From assembly GCA_016199305.1 (NCBI GenBank), contig JACQGZ010000180.1:1-10189 (forward strand): a stretch of DNA of 10,189 nucleotides. The letters run 5' to 3'. This DNA comes from Armatimonadota bacterium (GTDB taxonomy: Bacteria > Sysuimicrobiota > Sysuimicrobiia > Sysuimicrobiales > Humicultoraceae). Positions 6,333 to 10,189 of this stretch are shown piece by piece; the stretch's first letter is position 1, and the number at the start of each line of letters is the position of its first letter. The position numbers were made by a program, and so were the translations under genes. The notes under the pieces were generated by a model, which saw nothing but the letters and a program-made list of their open reading frames with translations, made no database searches and was not told the origin of the DNA.

Positions 6333-7019
6333 TCACCACTCGTCCAGCAGGGGCTTGAGCTCCTTCAGGGATCGGATGCGCAGACAATCGGCGTCGGGAA
6401 CCACATCGTTTCGGTCGATCAGGATCGGGATCATCCCGACGCCTCTGGCGCCGATAACGTCTGCCTCGTAGTCATTGCCCACGTAGACGGCCTCCTCCGG
6501 CCGGCAGCCGGCGCGCCGCAGAGCGAGGTGAAACACCGCCGGATCCGGCTTCTCCGCCCGGGCCTCCTGCGAGAATGTGATGGACTCAAAGTACGGGCTC
6601 AGGTTGAGTCTCTGCAGGCGACCCAGGACCTCCTCTGTCGCGTTGGAAATCACGTGGAGTGGGTACCCGTCGTCCTTCAACTCCCGCAGGACGTCGTCCG
6701 TCTCCGGAAACGGGTGGAACACCTGCGGCTCAATGGATAGGAAACAGTCATTGATCGCGCGGGCCAGCCGATCGCTCGGATCGTGGATGCCGGCTCTCTT
6801 GAGAACGAACCGATTGTACGCCGTCCAGAACTCCCGCATCCGCCCCAGGTAATCGTAGGCGTACGGCCCAAGCACCCGGGTGGCCTCCTCCTGCGCCTCC
6901 CATGCCGTGCTGACGTCGAGGGGAAGATCCAGCTGCACGATCACCTTGGCCCACAGGTCACGGACCGACGGGTTTGTGTACGTCAGGGTATCGCCGACAT
7001 CGAAGAAGACCTCCCGCGT
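6333..7019 (-). CDS. HAD superfamily hydrolase (ACG in place of start codon)
   Basis: This is a haloacid-dehalogenase-type hydrolase, probably a small-molecule phosphatase, about 228 residues if begun at the ACG at 7019-7017. Motif I is VFFDVGDTLT with nucleophile D7. The usual Asp two positions later is Gly, as in some REG-2-like members. The cap is helical (about 30-95). Motif II is VISNA (S125), motif III has K157 in EKPDPAVF, and motif IV is GNDYEAD (D183, D187). No ATG, GTG or TTG exists in frame between the upstream stop and motif I. The first usable one, GTG at 6944, would delete the nucleophile. A strong Shine-Dalgarno sits seven bases before the ACG, so an ATG has probably mutated to ACG, or ACG is used weakly. 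The gene ends eight bases from the decayed toxin (convergent) and is divergent from mgtE. The substrate is unknown. Confidence 0.82.
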   Translation of the reverse strand, partial: TREVFFDVGDTLTYTNPSVRDLWAKVIVQLDLPLDVSTAWEAQEEATRVLGPYAYDYLGRMREFWTAYNRFVLKRAGIHDPSDRLARAINDCFLSIEPQVFHPFPETDDVLRELKDDGYPLHVISNATEEVLGRLQRLNLSPYFESITFSQEARAEKPDPAVFHLALRRAGCRPEEAVYVGNDYEADVIGARGVGMIPILIDRNDVVPDADCLRIRSLKELKPLLDEW

Positions 7020-7022
7020 TTG

Positions 7023-7052
7023 TTGACCCTCCTCGCGTTCCGCGTGTACGTT
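7023..7052 (+). promoter_or_regulatory. Weak candidate promoter for the mgtE-recO operon
   Basis: TTGACC (7023-7028) is followed after 18 bases by TACGTT (7047-7052). The -35 is good but the -10 is poor. A weak AGGG ribosome site (7070-7073) and the ATG at 7085 follow. The HAD gene diverges from the same 65-base gap. There is no room for an M-box Mg2+ riboswitch and none is seen. Confidence 0.25.
7027..7034 (-). promoter_or_regulatory. Shine-Dalgarno upstream of the HAD ACG codon
   Basis: On the minus strand GAGGAGGG lies seven bases (TCAACAA) before ACG CGG GAG GTC TTC TTC GAT. The spacing is ideal and supports translation start at the ACG position, which would be ATG in an undamaged gene. 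Confidence 0.65.
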
Positions 7053-7084
7053 ACCATCAAGAAGCGTTTAGGGATACCGGGCCG

Positions 7085-8434
7085 ATGATCACCGATCCCC
7101 TGGTGCAGGAGACCACCACCGCCCTCGAGCAGCGCACCGTCGCGCGGCTGCACGCCCTCATCGAAGACCTCCACCCCGCCGACCTGGCCGAACTGGTGCG
7201 CCGCCTGGCGCCGCCGCACCGGCTGGCCTTCATGCTGCTGTTGGACGAGGAGCGCGCCGCCGCGGTGCTGGAGGCCCTCGAGCCCGAGGAGCAGACGGCG
7301 CTGGTGCGCACCCTCACCGACGAGCAGGTCTCCGGCCTGCTGGGGGAGATGGCCACCGACGAGGTGGTCGACCTGCTGGGCGAACTCCCGGCGGCGCGCG
7401 TGCAGCGGTTGCTGCGCCTGATGGGGGCGGAGGAGGCCAGCCGGATCCGGGAACTCCTGCAGTTCCCCGACGGCAGCGCCGGCGCCCTGATGACCACCGA
7501 TCTCGTCACCATCTCCGCCGGCCTCAGCGCGGTGGAGGCGATCGCAGACGTGCGGCGGCGCGGGCAGGACGCGGAACTCCTCTACTACGTCTACGTGACC
7601 GAGGCGGCCCGCCTCACCGGCGTCCTCTCGCTGCGCGCCCTCATCGTGGCGCCGCCGGAGGCCCCGGTGCGGGAGATCATGCAGACCACCCTGGTGACGG
7701 CTAACCCCTGGGCCGATCGAGACGAGGTGGCGCGGCTGATCGAGAAGTACGACCTGCTGGCCCTGCCGGTCGTGGACGCGGCCGGCCGGCTGTTGGGGAT
7801 CGTCACCGCCGACGACATCCTGGAGGTCGTCCAGGAGGAGGCCTCGGAGGATGTCTTCGCGCTCACCGCGCCGGTGGCCGAGGCCACCCTTGCGCCCGGA
7901 CCCTTTCCCTGGGGGGCGGCGTGGCGGCGGACCTTCTGGATGATCGTCAACTTCGGCACCGCGCTCCTGGCCGCCGCCGTGATCGGCGCCTTCACCCCCG
8001 TCATCGAGACCTTCCTGGTGCTGGTCTTCTTTATGCCCGTCGTGATGGCCACCGCCGGCAACGTGGGCACGCAGTCGCTGGCGGTGGCGGTGCGCCGCTT
8101 CGCCCTGGAGAAGCGCTGGCAGCCGCAGGTGCGAGGGGCCCTGCGGCGGGAACTGGCCGTCGGGCTGTGGCTGGGGATGGCCTGCGGGACGCTGCTGGCG
8201 GCGGTGGTGCTGGTGTGGTATCGAGATCCGCGGCTGGGCGCGGTCCTCTGGCTGGCCATGGTCGCGGCGCTGGCGGTGGCCGCGGCCGGCGGGGTGGCCA
8301 TTCCGCTCGCCCTGCAGCGCCTCCGCATCGACCCCGCCGTGGCCAGCGGGCCGCTCGTGACCACGATCACCGATCTGGCCAGCGCCTCCATCTACTTCAC
8401 CCTGGCGCTGCTGCTGATGGGGGCGGGTCCGTGA
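7085..8434 (+). CDS. mgtE: MgtE family Mg2+ transporter, copy 1
   Basis: MgtE proteins are dimeric Mg2+-selective channels of the inner membrane, gated by cytoplasmic domains that bind Mg2+. This 449-residue copy has the full layout. The N domain of helical repeats spans about 15-130. The CBS pair spans about 135-255, with YYVYV (167-171) and ALPVVDAAGRLLGIVTADDI (226-245). The connecting plug helix and five membrane helices span about 280-447. Channel motifs are PVVMATAGNVGTQS (318-331) and RIDPAVASGPLVTTITD (414-430), ending in the conserved acidic residue that lines the ion path. The ATG at 7085 gives a normal family length; the frame is open further upstream, but that part is a shadow of the HAD gene. 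It overlaps the next gene by four bases (GTGA). The family is certain; Mg2+ is the expected ion, and Co2+ or Ni2+ can also pass in relatives. Confidence 0.93.
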   Translation: MITDPLVQETTTALEQRTVARLHALIEDLHPADLAELVRRLAPPHRLAFMLLLDEERAAAVLEALEPEEQTALVRTLTDEQVSGLLGEMATDEVVDLLGELPAARVQRLLRLMGAEEASRIRELLQFPDGSAGALMTTDLVTISAGLSAVEAIADVRRRGQDAELLYYVYVTEAARLTGVLSLRALIVAPPEAPVREIMQTTLVTANPWADRDEVARLIEKYDLLALPVVDAAGRLLGIVTADDILEVVQEEASEDVFALTAPVAEATLAPGPFPWGAAWRRTFWMIVNFGTALLAAAVIGAFTPVIETFLVLVFFMPVVMATAGNVGTQSLAVAVRRFALEKRWQPQVRGALRRELAVGLWLGMACGTLLAAVVLVWYRDPRLGAVLWLAMVAALAVAAAGGVAIPLALQRLRIDPAVASGPLVTTITDLASASIYFTLALLLMGAGP

Positions 8435-9726
8435 GCGAGAGCCTCGCGGAGCGCCTGCGCGCGCTGCATCCGGCCGACGCCGCCGAGGCGCTGCGGGACG
8501 CGGACGACCGCGAGGCCGCGGCGGCCCTCGGCGCGCTGCCGCGGCCGCAGGCGGCGCTGATCCTGGAGGCGCTCGGCCCGGAGCGGGCGCAGCCGATCCT
8601 GGGGCTGCTGGGGGTGGAGCGGGCCAGCGATCTCGCGGAGGAGATGTCCAGCGACGACCTGGCCGATCTCCTGGCCAGCCTCGCCCCCGCGGAGGCGAGC
8701 CGGCTCCTGGCGACGATGGAGGCGCCGGAGGCGCGGCGGGTCCGGCCGCTGCTCACCTACCCCGAGGGCACCGCCGGCGCGCTGATGGCCACGGAGGTGG
8801 TGACCCTCCCCGCGGGCCTGTCCGCGGAGGCGGCCTTGTCCCGGCTGCGCGCCAGCGCCCCGGATGCGGAGACGATCTACTACGTCTACGTCGTCGATGA
8901 GGGGGGCCGGCTGGCCGGGGTGGTCTCCCTGCGCGACCTGATCTTGACGGACCCCGCCGCCTCGATTGCCACGATCGTCCGGGAGCGGGCGATCTCGGTG
9001 CGGGCGAATGAAGACCAGGAGGCGGTGGCGCGGCTCTTCCATAAATACAGCCTCCTCGCCCTTCCGGTGGTGGACGCGGAGCGCGTGCTGGTCGGCGTCG
9101 TCACGCTGGACGACGTGCTCGACGTCGTCGTGGAAGAGGCGGTGGAGGACATCGCCAAACTCTCCGGCGTGGGAGAGGCCGAGGCGGAGGAGACCGGGCT
9201 GGGCCGCGCGGCGGCGGCGCGCCTGCCCTGGCTGCTGCTGGCCATTCTGGTGGAACTGATCGGGGCGCGGGTGATCGAAGGGTATGCGCACACGCTGCGG
9301 GTGTTGCTGGCCCTGGCCTACTTCATCCCGGTGCTCAACAGCATGGCCGGCAATCTGGGGATCCAGACGGTCGCCCTGGTGGTGCGCGGCTTCGCCCGCG
9401 GCGAGATCGAGGCCGACCGGCTGAGTGTCTTGATTGGTCGCGAGGTCTTGACGGCCGCGCTGATTGCCGCCGCCAGCGGCGCGCTGATGGGGGCGGTGGC
9501 CCTCGGCGTGCAGCAGGCGCCCACCCTGGCGGTGATCACCGGCCTCTCGATGATGCTGGCGCTGCTGGTCGCGTCCGCGGTGGGCGTGTCGATGCCGGTA
9601 TTGCTGGCACGGATGGGGCGTGATCCCGCGGTGGCCTCCGGGCCGCTGGTGACTTCGGGGCTGGACCTGACCACGATGACCATCTACTTCATGGTGGCCT
9701 CGCTGCTGCTGGCGCGGAGCGTCTGA
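8431..9726 (+). CDS. mgtE: MgtE family Mg2+ transporter, copy 2 (divergent paralogue)
   Basis: This is a second complete MgtE-type channel of 431 residues, directly overlapping copy 1. It has an N domain (about 5-115), a CBS pair (about 118-235, with YVYVVDEGGRLAGVVSLRDL and LALPVVD), an acidic linker EAEAEE (249-254), and five membrane helices (about 265-428). Channel motifs are retained: AGNLGIQT (306-313) and RDPAVASGPLV (397-407), followed by L-D412 at the conserved acidic position. It differs widely from copy 1, including SMAGN against ATAGN and a different first helix, so the duplication is old. The GTG start at 8431 is coupled to the stop of copy 1. Because MgtE works as a dimer, co-translation of two forms could allow a heterodimer; that is inference. 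recO starts one base after its stop. Confidence 0.92.
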   Translation: MSESLAERLRALHPADAAEALRDADDREAAAALGALPRPQAALILEALGPERAQPILGLLGVERASDLAEEMSSDDLADLLASLAPAEASRLLATMEAPEARRVRPLLTYPEGTAGALMATEVVTLPAGLSAEAALSRLRASAPDAETIYYVYVVDEGGRLAGVVSLRDLILTDPAASIATIVRERAISVRANEDQEAVARLFHKYSLLALPVVDAERVLVGVVTLDDVLDVVVEEAVEDIAKLSGVGEAEAEETGLGRAAAARLPWLLLAILVELIGARVIEGYAHTLRVLLALAYFIPVLNSMAGNLGIQTVALVVRGFARGEIEADRLSVLIGREVLTAALIAAASGALMGAVALGVQQAPTLAVITGLSMMLALLVASAVGVSMPVLLARMGRDPAVASGPLVTSGLDLTTMTIYFMVASLLLARSV

Positions 9727-9727
9727 G

Positions 9728-10189
9728 GTGCCGGTCTACAAGGCGGAAGCGATCATCCTGCGCCGCCGGCCCCTCGGCGAGGCCGATCGGGTCCTCACCC
9801 TCTTCACGAAGGAGTGGGGGAAACTCTCCGCGGTGGCGCGCGGCGTGCGCAAGACGACCAGCCGGCTGGCCGGCCGTCTGGAACCCTTCACCCACGGGCG
9901 GATGCTGCTGGCGCGGGGACGCACGCTCGACGTGGTGGCGCAGGTGGAGGTCCTCGACGGGATGGCGCCGCTGCGCACCGACCTCCGCCGCTTCGGTGCC
10001 GCAGCCCTGGCGGTCGAACTGCTGGACGCGGCGACCCCGGAGCGCGAGGCCCATCCGGAGCTCTTCCATCTGCTGACGGCGACGCTGCGCCTGCTGGCGC
10101 GCGACGATCCCTCCGCCGCGCCGTGGTTCGCCCTGCACTTGGTAGGCTTGGTCGGGTTTCAACCGGCGCTGGAACGCTGCGCGGTCTGC
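9728..10189 (+). CDS. recO: DNA repair protein RecO, 3' partial
   Basis: RecO works with RecF and RecR to load RecA on SSB-coated single-stranded DNA and anneals strands in recombinational repair. The visible 154 residues start MPVYKAEAIILRRRPLGEAD and continue with VLTLFTKEWGKLSAVARGVR, the typical OB-fold N-terminal domain (about 1-80). A helical domain follows, ending in LHLVGLVGFQPALERCAVC, where the two cysteines begin the zinc-binding cluster. The gene is cut by the window edge; about 90-100 residues are missing. The GTG start at 9728 is one base after the mgtE stop, with GGAG at 9716-9719 at 8-base spacing. recO commonly follows era, so its separation from the era fragment by about 4 kb marks an insertion or rearrangement. 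Confidence 0.93.
   Translation, partial: MPVYKAEAIILRRRPLGEADRVLTLFTKEWGKLSAVARGVRKTTSRLAGRLEPFTHGRMLLARGRTLDVVAQVEVLDGMAPLRTDLRRFGAAALAVELLDAATPEREAHPELFHLLTATLRLLARDDPSAAPWFALHLVGLVGFQPALERCAVC

Noticed and set aside
6974..7084. Upstream extension of mgtE copy 1
   Set aside because: This part is antisense to the HAD motif I region and has no MgtE similarity. ATG 7085 gives the normal family length.
7921..8430. In-frame upstream extension of mgtE copy 2 into copy 1
   Set aside because: The extension is an off-frame reading of mgtE copy 1, rich in Arg/Gly/Ala. MgtE homology begins at about the GTG at 8431.
8392..9291. Minus-strand open frame of 299 codons opposite mgtE copy 2
   Set aside because: It mirrors a strongly conserved MgtE gene. 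The product is a low-complexity Arg/Gln/Gly/His-rich chain without motifs.

Overview
The window is a very GC-rich bacterial chromosome segment with dense, mostly plus-strand coding, many 4-base GTGA gene overlaps and frequent GTG/TTG starts. No rRNA, tRNA, CRISPR or transposase is visible. The style suggests an uncultured high-GC bacterium, perhaps of a thermophilic or soil lineage near Armatimonadota/Sysuimicrobiota or high-GC Bacillota. That placement is a guess from base composition and gene order only.

Layout. (1) 1-2378: the end of a fused TRAP transporter permease (TAXI type), overlapped by a small exported DUF1850 protein, a pair commonly found together. (2) 2379-4853: a leader with a possible promoter and a strong hairpin, then a CorC/HlyC-type CNNM membrane protein with CBS domains, a DUF502 membrane protein and a cytidine deaminase, tightly packed and probably one operon. 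(3) 4854-6324: a disturbed accessory stretch. It holds an intact VapBC toxin-antitoxin pair with its own AT-rich promoter/operator, then only the first ~53 codons of the GTPase gene era, joined directly to the tail of a second vapB-like gene, then a second vapC (PIN toxin) killed by one frameshift and one stop codon. (4) 6333-7019, minus strand: a HAD-family hydrolase whose expected ATG appears as ACG. (5) 7085-10189: two different MgtE-type Mg2+ channel genes overlapping by 4 bases, followed one base later by the start of recO, which runs off the window.

How it fits together. cdd, era and recO form a widely conserved housekeeping neighbourhood. Here it has been opened between cdd and recO: toxin-antitoxin DNA flanks a truncated era, and a HAD gene and two Mg2+ channel genes lie before recO. 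Mg2+ handling is a recurring theme (a CorC/CNNM protein upstream, two MgtE channels downstream). I see no convincing wholly new system. The most informative features are the era/vapB junction, the decayed second toxin, the lost HAD start codon and the overlapping mgtE pair.
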